Positions 34,886-44,739 of a stretch of DNA of 64,000 bases are shown here, one piece after another. Origin of the DNA: Pseudomonadota bacterium (GTDB lineage: Bacteria; Pseudomonadota; Gammaproteobacteria; Burkholderiales; Chitinibacteraceae); NCBI GenBank assembly GCA_026399755.1, contig JAPLQI010000073.1, positions 1-64,000 on the forward strand, given 5' to 3'. Position 1 is the stretch's first letter, and each line of letters opens with the position of its first letter. The position numbers and the translations under genes were made by a program. Below the pieces are notes generated by a model. That model was not told the DNA's origin and did not search any database. It was given only the letters and a program-made list of their open reading frames with translations.

Positions 34886-37651
34886 GTGAAAACAATACTC
34901 GGTTTTTTTCTGTTGGTTGGCTTACATACTGCAGTGCAAGCGGTGGAGAGCAAGCTAGAAATGCTGCCTGTGTTAGCTCCAGATATTCGTCATGGGCAGC
35001 TGGCTAATGGCTTGAATTACTATATCAAACGCAATGCCGAGCCTGCAGGCAAAGTTGAATTGCGTCTATTGGTTAATGTGGGCTCACTGAGCGAGGCAGA
35101 GGATGAACGAGGTTTGGCGCATTTGCTTGAGCATATGGCGTTTCGGCGCACCAAGCATTTTGGGCCGGGGGCACTTAAAGCCTTTTTAGAAAGCCAAGGC
35201 ATGCGCATCGGTAGTGATTTCAATGCGTTCACCTCTTATGAGTGGACTAACTATCAAATCAGTGTTTCGCAAGAGGCGCTGCCACAGGCTTTGCAACTGC
35301 TTGCGGATTGGGCAAATGGCATTGAGCTGGATGCGGCTGAATTAGAGTTAGAGCGAGATGTGGTGCTGGATGAGGGCAGACAAAGACAGTGGTCTACAGA
35401 TTTTTATCAATCCTTGTTTAAAGTTTTATATGCAGATCCTAAATACCCAAATCGAATGCCGATTGGTGATGCAGATATTGTTAAAAAAACCCCTTTAGCC
35501 AAGATTAAAGCTTTTTATCAGCGCGAATATCAGGCGCAAAGAATGACGCTACTTGTAGCCGGAGATATAAAGCCGCAAGAAGTAGAAGCACAAGCCCACA
35601 CACTCTTTGCAGGGATAGCAAAAGGCAGCTCCGCGATTGGCTATGCTCCTCCTGCGCCAGCAAGCGGCTTACGATTTTTTAGCCATCGAGATGTGCTGGG
35701 GCTGGCTCACCCCAAAGCGACATGGAGCTGGATTTTACCGCCAGATAAAATGAGCGATGCAGATGCTGCATTTAGCCATTTTAAGCGCGGTATGTTGGGC
35801 GAGTTATTGCAGCAACGTTTGTCTATACAAGCGAGGAAAGCGGATAGCCCCATCATGGAGGAAAGTTATTTTAATGGCCACGGTGTGAGCTTGCCGACCA
35901 GCCAAGGCGAATTTACGCTGACTGTGTCTGTAAAAGACGCGCAAATGAAGAATGCGCTACAGGTTTTATATCGGGAGCTGGAAAGGGCCAAGCGCTTTGG
36001 CTTTAGCCAAGACGAGCTTTATCGCAGCTATGAAACCTACAGGAAAAAACAGTCGCCACAATCCAGCCATAGTGCTTGGATACAGCGCTTACAGTGGCAT
36101 GTCCAGTATGGGGAATCTGCCAGTGATGTAATGGGGGATTTTCATCAGCAAAGGCTCTTTTTTGCCGCGACCACACCAGAAGTATTACAGAGCGAGCTAA
36201 AACGCCTATTACTTTTGCCTGACCAAATAGCCACCATCTTGTTGCCACCCGCGGTGAGCAGCTACACGATGTTTTTTGAGAAAACAGCACAAAATATCGT
36301 CGAGGCAGTGCAAGCGGAGGTCATGGAAAATCAATCCGTCGCCAGCAGTAATAAACCCTTGCTGGCGGCCTTGCCCGTGCCTGGGAAAATTGTTTCAGAA
36401 AAGGACGACCCTACGACGGGTGGCTTGTTGATGACTTTAAGCAATGGCTTAGAAGTATTGACGATCCCCCCTCAAGCTGGAATGGATAGAGTTGGATTTT
36501 ATGCCCGAGCCAAGGGCGGCATGGCGGCCCTGCCTAAGCCGCTGTCGCAAGCAGGTTTTGCACTGACCGAGTATTTAAGCCAAGCAGGTTTGGGGGCATT
36601 TAGTGGTGGAGAATTAAGGCAGAAAATGTCATCAGCGCTGGAGCTAAGGCCCATTATTCAGGCTGATCTGCATGGCCTAGCGGGAGAAGTCGATGTTAAT
36701 AACCTTGAAACACTGCTGCAATTGCAATATCTGGCTTGGACCGCGCCAAGAGACGATCAAGCCGCGGCCAAGCTGAGTATGAATCTAGCTTATCAGTCAC
36801 ATATCAGTACGGCTAATGGGCTGTATATGGAATTAAACGAAAAGCACTATGGCAATCAATGGCCATACCCGCGTTATTGGCAGCCCTACCATTTTGACGC
36901 GTCTGTTGCTGAGCTGAAAGAGGCGCGCCAAATCTTGTTTGGCAATCCACGTGCTTTTCGTTTTGTGCTGACAGGGCTGATGGATCATCAGAAAAACAGG
37001 TCGCTGATTGAGCAATATTTAGCCAGCCTTCCTGTGCAGGCGGTGGCTAATTTTAAACCCGAGCCTCTGGCTCATGGCAGGGGGAATGAAATTCACTACA
37101 AAATACCTCAGCCATTTGCTATGCGGCTTTGGCATGCTTATGTACCTATGGAAGCTAATTCGGGTAGCAATGCAGTGGCTAGTTTCTTGAGCCAATTATT
37201 GCAACAGCGCCTTTGGCAAGCATTGCGTGAAAACACAGGTGAAACCTATGGCGTATATAGCAATTATGAATTGAGCGCTCAGCAGGGTTTATTACTGAAA
37301 GTGGAATATCAAACAGATATTAAACAATGTGATCAATCGGCAAAAATCACCGCCAGCGAGATTGCCCGCTTGCGTAAAGAAGCGCCTACTTTGGCCGAAA
37401 TGCAAAGCGTGCGTGCCAATTTGCTTAAGTTTCAAAAAGATCGAATGAATAAACCCATGCAATATGCTGAAGCCCTTTCTTGGTATTGGCTGATGGATGG
37501 CTCACTGGCGGGCAGTGCCGCTGATTTTGCTAGCTTCACCCCTGATTATATTCATCAATATGCTAAGGATTGGCTAGGCCAAAGTTATTGGGCCGTGGGT
37601 AATTTTAATTGCAGCAATACGGCAGATTTAACAGTGTTGGCGGGGGATTAG
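34886..37651 (+). CDS. Periplasmic M16 (pitrilysin/PqqL-like) zinc metallopeptidase
   Basis: 921 residues from GTG 34886 (signal peptide VKTILGFFLLVGLHTAVQA); TTG 34856 is also in frame and neither has a clear ribosome site. The inverted zinc motif HLLEH is at residues 79-83 ('GLAHLLEHMAF'), and the third ligand Glu lies in 'AAELELERDVVLDEGRQ'. Four M16 domains follow, with a second N-domain from about residue 520 ('LSNGLEVLTIPPQAGMDRVG') that lacks the zinc motif, as expected. The length and layout match PqqL-like proteases, which in E. coli cleave imported ferredoxin or siderophore-related polypeptides. The substrate here is unknown. Confidence 0.9.
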   Translation: MKTILGFFLLVGLHTAVQAVESKLEMLPVLAPDIRHGQLANGLNYYIKRNAEPAGKVELRLLVNVGSLSEAEDERGLAHLLEHMAFRRTKHFGPGALKAFLESQGMRIGSDFNAFTSYEWTNYQISVSQEALPQALQLLADWANGIELDAAELELERDVVLDEGRQRQWSTDFYQSLFKVLYADPKYPNRMPIGDADIVKKTPLAKIKAFYQREYQAQRMTLLVAGDIKPQEVEAQAHTLFAGIAKGSSAIGYAPPAPASGLRFFSHRDVLGLAHPKATWSWILPPDKMSDADAAFSHFKRGMLGELLQQRLSIQARKADSPIMEESYFNGHGVSLPTSQGEFTLTVSVKDAQMKNALQVLYRELERAKRFGFSQDELYRSYETYRKKQSPQSSHSAWIQRLQWHVQYGESASDVMGDFHQQRLFFAATTPEVLQSELKRLLLLPDQIATILLPPAVSSYTMFFEKTAQNIVEAVQAEVMENQSVASSNKPLLAALPVPGKIVSEKDDPTTGGLLMTLSNGLEVLTIPPQAGMDRVGFYARAKGGMAALPKPLSQAGFALTEYLSQAGLGAFSGGELRQKMSSALELRPIIQADLHGLAGEVDVNNLETLLQLQYLAWTAPRDDQAAAKLSMNLAYQSHISTANGLYMELNEKHYGNQWPYPRYWQPYHFDASVAELKEARQILFGNPRAFRFVLTGLMDHQKNRSLIEQYLASLPVQAVANFKPEPLAHGRGNEIHYKIPQPFAMRLWHAYVPMEANSGSNAVASFLSQLLQQRLWQALRENTGETYGVYSNYELSAQQGLLLKVEYQTDIKQCDQSAKITASEIARLRKEAPTLAEMQSVRANLLKFQKDRMNKPMQYAEALSWYWLMDGSLAGSAADFASFTPDYIHQYAKDWLGQSYWAVGNFNCSNTADLTVLAGD

Positions 37652-38123
37652 GGGCCATTTTTATTCTTCATGGCAAAGCGAGTGCTTTTGCTACTTGCTC
37701 GCTAGTTTATTCTCCGCTTAGGGGGTAAACCAGCGAGCAAGCATCTAGTCATTTTTAGGGCAGCTGAAACCCGCCGATTTGCAGCATTTTATGCGGGCGG
37801 CTTGCACCCCAATCTTATTAACTTAAGCAGTTTAACTTAGCAAAACCCAAATCTTGAAGCACGTCGAGCCCAGAGAGCACGGAGTTTCACGGAGAAAAGC
37901 AACTTAGGAGTTAGGCTTTTATAGGGTGTACAGCGACGCAGTCGTTGCGCACCAAGAGCGGTGCGCAAGAAAAACGACTTGCACACCCTATACCCAAACC
38001 AAACCCTGGCCATTTTTGATCTTAAGTTGATAGGGTGGGCTTGCCCCCGCCCTACAAAAATGCTCATACATGAGATTGATTGAACTTGATGGCGGATGGC
38101 CGTCCTAATCTTCGACTGCCGCC
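37652..38123. repeat. 472-bp repeat-rich gap between convergent genes
   Basis: Contains a degenerate REP pair (about 37757-37808: CAGCTGAAACCCGCC ... GCGGGCGGCTTGCACCCC), an ACGGAG-family copy at 37850-37896 (CCCAAATCTTGAAGCAC...GGAGTTTCACGGAGAAAAGC), an imperfect palindrome TAGGGTGTACAGCGAC...CTTGCACACCCTA (37920-37990), and AAGTTGATAGGGTGGGCTTG...GCCCTAC at 38024-38056. No gene is supported. Confidence 0.8.
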
Positions 38124-38666
38124 TTACGTCGTACAATCTCCGACCGCCACCTTACGCCGCTCTATCTCCGCCATAAACTCCAGCAACTCCTCTGGAATAT
38201 CTTTTTCTAGCCGCTGATAAACGCGGCAATCTGGCGTGCGGGTGATGAGCTTGTAATTCACTAGCTCACGGCGCAGCAGTACATGATCGCCTATGGCTTC
38301 TGCACGTTTAATCCACTCATTCGCCGCTTTCTCGTCCATTTCTAGTTGGGCGGGGAAGCTGGCCCATATCGGCCAGATGCAGGGCAGCTGCTCAGAAAAC
38401 TTCTTAGGCCAGCGTATCAAACGTCCTTGCTCATCAAAATACCGAAGCAAGCGTTTGCTCAGTGGGGAGTGAGTATTGCTTACCGGAGTGGGTGCTTCTG
38501 CTGCCGCACGTAAATGCTGAAAATTACTAAATCCAGCGGCGCGTGCCAGCATATTGAGGATTTGTAGGTGGCTGGGGGCGGCAGGCTCAAGCGCCCATTG
38601 CTGTTTGAGCGAGCGGGCGAGAGCCGAAATATCGGAAGTATAAAAAGGATAGCTAGTACGCGACAT
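38124..38666 (-). CDS. DUF2087-containing protein
   Basis: 180 residues from ATG 38666, where AGGAGA stands eight bases upstream; the open frame continues to 38840 without support. The N-terminal part 'ISALARSLKQQW ... LQILNMLARAAGFSNFQHLR' looks like a helical motif found in small Gly/toxin-neighbour proteins. The C-terminal part is DUF2087: 'RLLRYFDEQGRLIRWPKKFSEQ' and 'LLRRELVNYKLITRTPDCRVYQ'. DUF2087 is a winged-helix-like domain, often fused to ArsR-type regulators, so nucleic-acid binding is possible. It is convergent with the M16 gene across repeat DNA. Confidence 0.8.
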   Translation of the reverse strand: MSRTSYPFYTSDISALARSLKQQWALEPAAPSHLQILNMLARAAGFSNFQHLRAAAEAPTPVSNTHSPLSKRLLRYFDEQGRLIRWPKKFSEQLPCIWPIWASFPAQLEMDEKAANEWIKRAEAIGDHVLLRRELVNYKLITRTPDCRVYQRLEKDIPEELLEFMAEIERRKVAVGDCTT

Positions 38667-38998
38667 GGTCAAATCTCCTGTCGTGCCTAAGTCTAAAAGA
38701 CTGCCGCTGGTCGCCGTTACGGCTTGGCACTGGGATTGAGCCAAGCAATGATGATTAATATTTTTTTGCCATGGCAGGTTTAGCGTGGTTCTGAATGAAC
38801 CGGCGACGCCTAGGTGAGCTGCAGACCTAGGTCGGATCATATACCAGAGTTCGGTTTTAATTCAAGTTGCGGTAAGTATTTGATGATTTTATTATGACAT
38901 TTGCTTGCTCGTATCTCTCTACATCCTTAGACTGCTTAACTACTGTGTAAGTCAATAGCTAGGCTCTAAGCATAAGGGCCGTTAAAAGGGGATACAAG

Positions 38999-41041
38999 AT
39001 GAAGCAGCGCTACGCCTATTTAAGTAGCTTGATGGTATTGGCTATGTCGGCTTTTGCCGATGAAGGAATGTGGACCTTTGATAATCCGCCTAGCGCCTTG
39101 GTGCAACAACGCTATGGCAGCACCTTAAGCCCAGCATTACTTACGCATTTACAGCAGTCCGCCGTGAATTTTGGCGCGTCAGCGTCTTTTGTTTCTAAAG
39201 ATGGCTTGATGCTGACTAATCATCATGTGGCGATGAGTTGCATCGATAAGCTGTCCACTGCCGAGCGCGATCTGCAAAAAAATGGCTATGTGGCAAAGAA
39301 AACCAGTGATGAATTAAAGTGCCCCGGCGGGATGGCGCGGGTGTTGATTTCTAGCGATGACGTGAGCGAGGCGGTGAGCACAGCGGTCGCCGCAGGCAAA
39401 GATGATGTAGAGCGCACGGCATTGCGTAAGACGATAATTGCTGATTTAGAAAGTAAATGTAAGCAATCAACCGCCTTGCAGTGTGAAGTGGTTTCGCTTT
39501 ACCACGGCTCGCTCTATCACCTTTATCGTTTTAAAGAATGGAACGATGTACGCCTCGCGTTTGCGCCAGAATATCAGGCCGCATTTTTTGGCGGGGACGC
39601 AGATAATTTTGTTTACCCCCGCTTTGCCCTCGATTTTGCGCTGTTTCGGGTGTATGAAAACGGCAAGCCAGTTAGCCCAAAGCACTACTTAAAAATGGCC
39701 GATAAGCCGGTCGGTGAAGGCGATGCGGTATTTGTCGTTGGCCATCCAGGCAATACCGATAGATTGCAAACGCTGGCGCAACTGAAAGCGCTGCGCGATA
39801 TCAATATGCCGATTCAGCTAGCCAGTGCAAAAATGCAGCAACAATTGCTACATGCGTTTTCCAAACGCTCACCCGAAGCCACAAGGCAGGCATTAGACGT
39901 ATTGTTTGGCACAGAAAACTGGCAAAAAGCCTTAATGGGTGAATACGCAGCACTGAAAGACCCACTCCTGATAGCGCGTAAAGAATCTGACGAGGCGAAA
40001 TTTCGCAAGGCGTATCAAGAGAAAGGCTTAGCCGGTGATCCGTGGGCGGATATCGATGCGGCCACGGCGAAAGGCGTAGCAAAAGCCAAGGAATTTTGGG
40101 CAGTTGGCTATGGGCATCGCACCCTGTTTGATAAGGCAGGCAAATTGGTTGAACTCGCTTTTGAGCGCCAATTGCCTGATTCCGTGCGCCTAAGCGCCTA
40201 CCGTGATGCGCAAATTACTGCGTTGGAGCGTAATTTACGTGCCGATGTGCCCGTTTACAAAGAATTGGAAACGATAAGACTTGCCGCAGGGATTAACGAA
40301 GCGCTCGATTTATTAGGGGAAAAACACCCTTTTATTCAAGCCACCTTGGGCGGAAAATCGCCGATGGTTTGGGCTGAGACAGTGGTTAAGAAAAGTCACA
40401 TCAATGAGGCAAAAGAGCGGGTGCGTTTATTGGAAGGCGGCGTAAAAGCGATAGAAGCCTCGGAAGACCCGCTGATTAAAATCGCCCTTGCTGTCTATCC
40501 GCTGCGCCGAGAATTGCTTAAGTTTAAAGAAGAGCAGGTAGAAACGCCGATTAAGCAAGCGGCAGAAAAGCTAGGCCAAGCCCGCTTTGCGCTTTACGGT
40601 AAGACTTTACCGCCGGACGCCACAGGTACATTAAGACTGTCTTACGGCAAAGCTGCGGCCTACACCTCTAACGGCATTGCCACGCCTTGGAAAACCACCT
40701 TTGGTGGCTTGCTCGCCCGAGCCGATGGCTTTGCAAGCAAGGCCCCCTTTGATCTGGCCACAACCATTTCACAAAAACGCAGCAAACTAGACCCACGCAC
40801 CCCGCTAAATTTTGTCAGCACCGCCGACATTATCGGCGGCAACTCCGGATCCCCCGTGGTTAATAGCAAGGGCGAATGGGTAGGGCTGATTTTTGATGGC
40901 AATTTAGAAGGCCTAGGTGGGCGCTTTGTGTATACCGATGAAACCGCCAGAGCCTTATCGGTAGACGCGCAGGCCATTTTATATGCCCTAGACCAAGTCT
41001 ACGCAGCGCCTCATTTGGCTAAGGAATTGAGGGTGAATTAG
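38999..41041 (+). CDS. S46 family dipeptidyl-peptidase (DPP7/DPP11 type)
   Basis: 680 residues, close to the usual 700-720. Signal peptide MKQRYAYLSSLMVLAMSAFAD, then 'EGMWTFDNPPSALVQQRYG' typical of S46. The chymotrypsin-fold catalytic His is in 'LMLTNHHVAM' (His75-His76) and the nucleophile Ser616 in 'GGNSGSPVVNSKGEWVGL'. These periplasmic exopeptidases remove N-terminal dipeptides. DPP11 needs an Arg near the active site to read Asp/Glu at P1; 'FDGNLEGLGGRFVY' shows an Arg after the Gly pair, but specificity cannot be settled by eye. GGGGATACAAG precedes the start. Confidence 0.93.
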   Translation: MKQRYAYLSSLMVLAMSAFADEGMWTFDNPPSALVQQRYGSTLSPALLTHLQQSAVNFGASASFVSKDGLMLTNHHVAMSCIDKLSTAERDLQKNGYVAKKTSDELKCPGGMARVLISSDDVSEAVSTAVAAGKDDVERTALRKTIIADLESKCKQSTALQCEVVSLYHGSLYHLYRFKEWNDVRLAFAPEYQAAFFGGDADNFVYPRFALDFALFRVYENGKPVSPKHYLKMADKPVGEGDAVFVVGHPGNTDRLQTLAQLKALRDINMPIQLASAKMQQQLLHAFSKRSPEATRQALDVLFGTENWQKALMGEYAALKDPLLIARKESDEAKFRKAYQEKGLAGDPWADIDAATAKGVAKAKEFWAVGYGHRTLFDKAGKLVELAFERQLPDSVRLSAYRDAQITALERNLRADVPVYKELETIRLAAGINEALDLLGEKHPFIQATLGGKSPMVWAETVVKKSHINEAKERVRLLEGGVKAIEASEDPLIKIALAVYPLRRELLKFKEEQVETPIKQAAEKLGQARFALYGKTLPPDATGTLRLSYGKAAAYTSNGIATPWKTTFGGLLARADGFASKAPFDLATTISQKRSKLDPRTPLNFVSTADIIGGNSGSPVVNSKGEWVGLIFDGNLEGLGGRFVYTDETARALSVDAQAILYALDQVYAAPHLAKELRVN

Positions 41042-41433
41042 AAGTGAAGTGAGTAGGGCGTACTCGAAGCGAAGCGCAGTACGCCAAACAATCCACCTTC
41101 ATCTCAAAATAGCCACGGCGTAATGCGTCTGGAAAAATCGCCCAGACTTATTTCGCCCTACAGGTAGGGGTGCGATCCAGAATTAGTGAAGATGGAGCTC
41201 GACCTATGTTGGATTACGCTTGCGTGCAAGGATCCTGAAGATTATTTTCAGCGCTATCCGGGGCGATTTCCCTTGATTTTCTTATCTCGCATGTTGGGCT
41301 TCGCAGGCTCAGCCACAACCTACGCCCAAGCAAAAAGTAACACGTCATGGTAGCTTGGTGTTTAGATAAACGAAGCCCAATATAGGGGCTAAATCAGCCC
41401 TTGATGGCCGTTTTGATTTAATTTACTAAGGTA
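41042..41433. other. 392-bp gap with degenerate repeat fragments
   Basis: Contains small inverted pieces: GGCGTACTcgaagcgaagcgcAGTACGCC (41056-41085), TAATGCGTCTGGAAAAATCGCCCAGACTTATTTCGCCCTAC, and TTGGGCTTCGCAGGCTCAGCC...ACC near 41290. These resemble the repeat fragments in the secretion operon. No gene is supported. Confidence 0.6.
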
Positions 41434-41994
41434 ATGAGATGTACTGTGAATTCATATTCTAAAATATTGATCGTTGGTACCAGCGGATCAGGTAAAAGCA
41501 CTCTTTCAAAGCATTTAGCAAAAAGTTTGCAGCTGACTGATATTGAATTAGATGCTTTATATTGGCAAGAAAATTGGACACCTGCCAGTGCTTTAGTTTT
41601 CAGAGAAAGAGTAGCCAATGCAATCAGCATTCATGGCAATTGGGTAATGAATGGCAATTATCTTGAGCTTAAAGATTTAAGTTGGGGCAATGCATAGCAA
41701 TTAATTTGGCTAGATTATTCATTGTCTACGGTGATGTTTCGGGTCATTAAGCGATCCATATCAAGAGCACTTAAAAAAGAAAAATTATGGGCAGGGAACA
41801 CCGAAACTTTAAAGAATAATTTTTTCAGTAAAGATTCTATTATTTTATGGGCTTGGCAAACCTATGCCTTAAGAAAAAAACAATATGCAGAAATGATTGA
41901 AGATCCCAGCTATCGTCATTTACATGTGCTACGGTTTAAAACGCCTTCAGAGCTTGAGTATTATCTTGAGGGTTTAAAGCAGGCCTCTCTCTAA
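41434..41994 (+). pseudogene. Adenylate-kinase-like P-loop protein interrupted by an in-frame TAG
   Basis: One continuous frame of 186 codons is broken only by TAG at 41695-41697. The first part has the Walker A GTSGSGKST (residues 15-23) and 'ELDALYWQENWTP'; the second part resumes with 'QLIWLDYSLSTVMFRVIKRS' (Walker-B like) and 'KTPSELEYYLEGL'. This is the order of the 'topology modulation'/FlaR-like adenylate-kinase-related family, where the NGNY segment is followed without a break by IWLD. A single base change or amber readthrough explains it. The base composition is more AT-rich than most neighbours. Confidence 0.8.
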
Positions 41995-42065
41995 GTAGTG
42001 TTTTTAGCTAAGCAGGTAGGAAACGCTGGCGGTTCGTACCTGCGGTGCTTTTAATCACTTCAAAC

Positions 42066-42452
42066 TCAGGCTGCTTCTGTGCAAACAATGCCAAGTTTAT
42101 TTCCTACGGGATCTCGCACATAGGCGGCATACCAATTAGGGCCATAAGGGCGCAGTCCCGGAGCGCCTTCATCCGTCCCGCCATTGGCAATAGCAGCAGC
42201 ATAAAAAGCATCGACTTGCTCGCGTGAGCTGGCGGGGAAACCGACCATAGACCCATTGCCCGCCGTGGCAGGTTCTGAGTTGAATGGCTTGGCGATCCAA
42301 ATAATTAAGCCTTCTCCTAGCCCTTCACTCGAATATGCCTTCCAGCTGGGGAAGTTCATATGCGAGCGCCACTGAATGGTGGCTAATACCGCATCGTAGA
42401 AAGCGCATGATGCTTCATGATCATTAGCACCTAAAGTGACATAGTTTTGCAT
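42066..42452 (-). CDS. VOC family (glyoxalase/bleomycin-resistance fold) protein
   Basis: 128 residues. Starts with the VOC pattern 'MQNYVTLGANDHEASCAFYDAV' and ends 'YVRDPVGNKLGIVC', with the paired beta-alpha-beta-beta-beta layout. The metal-ligand His near the start of the family (often 'HV.L.V.D') is replaced by Tyr-Val-Thr, so a catalytic metal site may be incomplete. Members of this sub-branch are small cytoplasmic proteins of unknown substrate. The C-terminal 'PDGNKLE' motif is seen as PVGNKLG. Confidence 0.87.
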   Translation of the reverse strand: MQNYVTLGANDHEASCAFYDAVLATIQWRSHMNFPSWKAYSSEGLGEGLIIWIAKPFNSEPATAGNGSMVGFPASSREQVDAFYAAAIANGGTDEGAPGLRPYGPNWYAAYVRDPVGNKLGIVCTEAA

Positions 42453-42614
42453 GACTTAGTCCTTACGTTGAGTTTAACCAAAATGTGCTGATGAGTATGA
42501 CATAAGCTTATTTTTCCCCCAAGCAAAAAAGAACGAACGTTCTGCTTTGTGGTTTTTTCCCACTTTTAATTTATTTTCAGCTTGGTCGCTACGGCTTGCT
42601 CTATATTTCCAAAT

Positions 42615-42651
42615 AAAAACCCCAGTTCTTTTAATCAGAACTGGGGTTTTT
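42615..42651. terminator. Terminator after aspA (bidirectional form)
   Basis: AAAAACCCCAGTTCT-tttaatc-AGAACTGGGGTTTTT perfect 15-bp inverted repeat, between the stop of aspA (minus strand) and the 5' side of the VOC gene. Confidence 0.93.
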
Positions 42652-42682
42652 AATTAGGCCTTTGTGTTAATGCCTAATAAAA

Positions 42683-44098
42683 TCAATAACGCTTACCCAA
42701 ATACTGCGGATTAAGCAGATTTTCATTGGAGAAAATATCATTTAATTGCGCTTGGCTAAGTAGTTTTTTCTCTAAGCACACTTCAATGACGGTTTGTCCT
42801 GTTTGCGCGCAGATTTTGCCAATTTCATCGCATTTAGCATGGCCTAAAACGGGGTCTAGGTAGGTGACAATGGCGATGCTATTAAGCACATTTCGGCGGC
42901 AGGTTTCTACATTGGCGCTAATGCCGTCTATGCATTTCTCTTTTAGCCCTAGCATGGCATTTTGCAGTAAATGGATGGATTCAAATAAAGACGATGCAAT
43001 CACCGGCTCCATCACATTAAGTTGCAATTGCCCTGCTTCTGCCGCTAGGGTAATGGTTAAATCATTGCCGATTACTTTAAAGCAAACTTGATTCACCACT
43101 TCTGGCATCACTGGGTTTACTTTGGCGGGCATAATGCTAGAGCCAGCTTGTAATTCGGGTAGATTAATTTCTTTTAAACCCGCCCGTGGGCCTGATGATA
43201 ATAGGCGCAAATCATTGCATATCATCGATAGCTTGGTGGCGGTGCGTTTTAATACGCTAGAAACCATAACATAAGCACCGCAATCTGATGTGGCTTCAAT
43301 TAAGTCTTCAGATGAGGTAAAGGCGTGGCCAGTGATTTCGCAGAGTTTTTTTACAGCAATTTCGCGGTATTCTGCTGGTGCATTAATGCCGGTGCCAATA
43401 GCGGTAGCGCCAAGGTTAACTTCGAGCAATAGGTTTTTAATTTGCCCAATAAGGCGAATATCTTCTTTGATTAAAGTGGCAAAGGCATGGAATTCTTGGC
43501 CTAAAGACATAGGCACAGCATCTTGTAGCTGGGTGCGGCCCATTTTAAGCACGTCTTTAAATTCAATTGATTTTGCAATAAAGCTTTGCTGTAGCGTTTC
43601 CATATGCTGTATTAAAATCAGCAGATGATCAAATAGGGCGACTCTAAATGCGGTTGGATAGGCATCATTGGTGGATTGGCATTTATTAACGTGATCATTG
43701 GGGTGAATATATTGATATTCGCCTTTACCGTGGCCTTGTAATTCTAAGGCTAAATTGGCAATCACTTCATTGGCATTCATATTCACCGAAGTACCTGCAC
43801 CACCTTGAAATACATCGCTGGGGAATTGGTCTAAGCAGCGGTTATTATTAATGATTTCATCGCAGGCTTTCACAATAGCTTCAGATATTTTCTTTTCTAT
43901 GGTGCCAATTTCACCATTAGCCAAGGCGCAGGCTTTTTTTGTTTTGGCTAATGCTTTTACCATAATGGGGTTATCGCTGATTTTGGCTTGCGATATCTTG
44001 AAGTTTTCTATGGCACGCTGGGTGTGGATGCCGTAGTAAGCATCAAAGGGAACTTCTTTTTCGCCTAATAAATCGTGCTCGATTCTAACGTTTTTCAT
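42683..44098 (-). CDS. aspA: Aspartate ammonia-lyase
   Basis: 471 residues from ATG 44098, with GGAGG nine bases upstream; six more codons are open before it. '[25 protein letters not shown]' start, the fumarase/aspartase superfamily signature '[20 protein letters not shown]' with the catalytic Ser in the SS loop, and the '[17 protein letters not shown]' and '[10 protein letters not shown]'-like '[13 protein letters not shown]' motifs are intact. It converts aspartate to fumarate and ammonia. YGIHTQRA plus the C-terminal layout favour AspA over FumC. Monocistronic, ended by a strong terminator. Confidence 0.95.
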   Translation of the reverse strand: MKNVRIEHDLLGEKEVPFDAYYGIHTQRAIENFKISQAKISDNPIMVKALAKTKKACALANGEIGTIEKKISEAIVKACDEIINNNRCLDQFPSDVFQGGAGTSVNMNANEVIANLALELQGHGKGEYQYIHPNDHVNKCQSTNDAYPTAFRVALFDHLLILIQHMETLQQSFIAKSIEFKDVLKMGRTQLQDAVPMSLGQEFHAFATLIKEDIRLIGQIKNLLLEVNLGATAIGTGINAPAEYREIAVKKLCEITGHAFTSSEDLIEATSDCGAYVMVSSVLKRTATKLSMICNDLRLLSSGPRAGLKEINLPELQAGSSIMPAKVNPVMPEVVNQVCFKVIGNDLTITLAAEAGQLQLNVMEPVIASSLFESIHLLQNAMLGLKEKCIDGISANVETCRRNVLNSIAIVTYLDPVLGHAKCDEIGKICAQTGQTVIEVCLEKKLLSQAQLNDIFSNENLLNPQYLGKRY

Positions 44099-44225
44099 CA
44101 GATAAAACCTCCACAAAGAATGATATTAGCAGTGAGTGCTTTTTATTTGATGATATTAAGCAACATATTGCGCGTTAGGCTGTAGGTGAAAGCATGTATA
44201 GGACTAGCGTTAGGTGTGTGTTTGC

Positions 44226-44570
44226 TTAGTTTGCTCTTGGGGCTAGCAAAATAACCGCCATGCCGGTCAGGCTTATTAGGCTGCCGAGGATATCCCAGCG
44301 ATCCGGCATAATGCCGTCCACCTGCCAAAGCCATAGCACCGCCACGCTGACATAGACTCCGCCATAAGCCGCATAAACTCGTCCGCTGGCTGCGGGGTGT
44401 AAGGTTAGCAGCCAAACAAAAATCATCAGGCTGAGTGCAGCGGGTAGTAATAAAAATACCGATCCCCCCTTACGCAGCCATAGATAGGGAAGGTAGCAGC
44501 CAACGATTTCTGCGATGGCGGTGGCGCTAAATAGGCCGAGGGTTTTTAGGAAAAAAATAGATTGATTCAT
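44226..44570 (-). CDS. ynfA: YnfA family (UPF0060) inner-membrane protein
   Basis: 114 residues, four membrane helices. Family segments '[20 protein letters not shown]', '[20 protein letters not shown]' and '[18 protein letters not shown]' are present. YnfA-type proteins resemble small multidrug resistance transporters, and efflux has been reported in Shigella. The gene is short and single. Confidence 0.95.
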   Translation of the reverse strand: MNQSIFFLKTLGLFSATAIAEIVGCYLPYLWLRKGGSVFLLLPAALSLMIFVWLLTLHPAASGRVYAAYGGVYVSVAVLWLWQVDGIMPDRWDILGSLISLTGMAVILLAPRAN

Positions 44571-44739
44571 GGCAGATTAGCAAGGGGAGGGAAGTCACAA
44601 AGTATACTGAAGCGCTTTCACTACTGTATTGGGAAAGACGCCATGATTTGTAGTAAAAAATTGCGGAGTTAGGCGGGTGAAATAAATGCTTCTTTGTTGA
44701 ATATATTTAATGTGTTGCACTTCTTTAAACAGGCTTGTT

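Noticed and set aside
42066-42452. Antibiotic-resistance (bleomycin) role for the VOC gene
   Set aside because: VOC fold alone does not indicate resistance; metal ligands are not clearly conserved.
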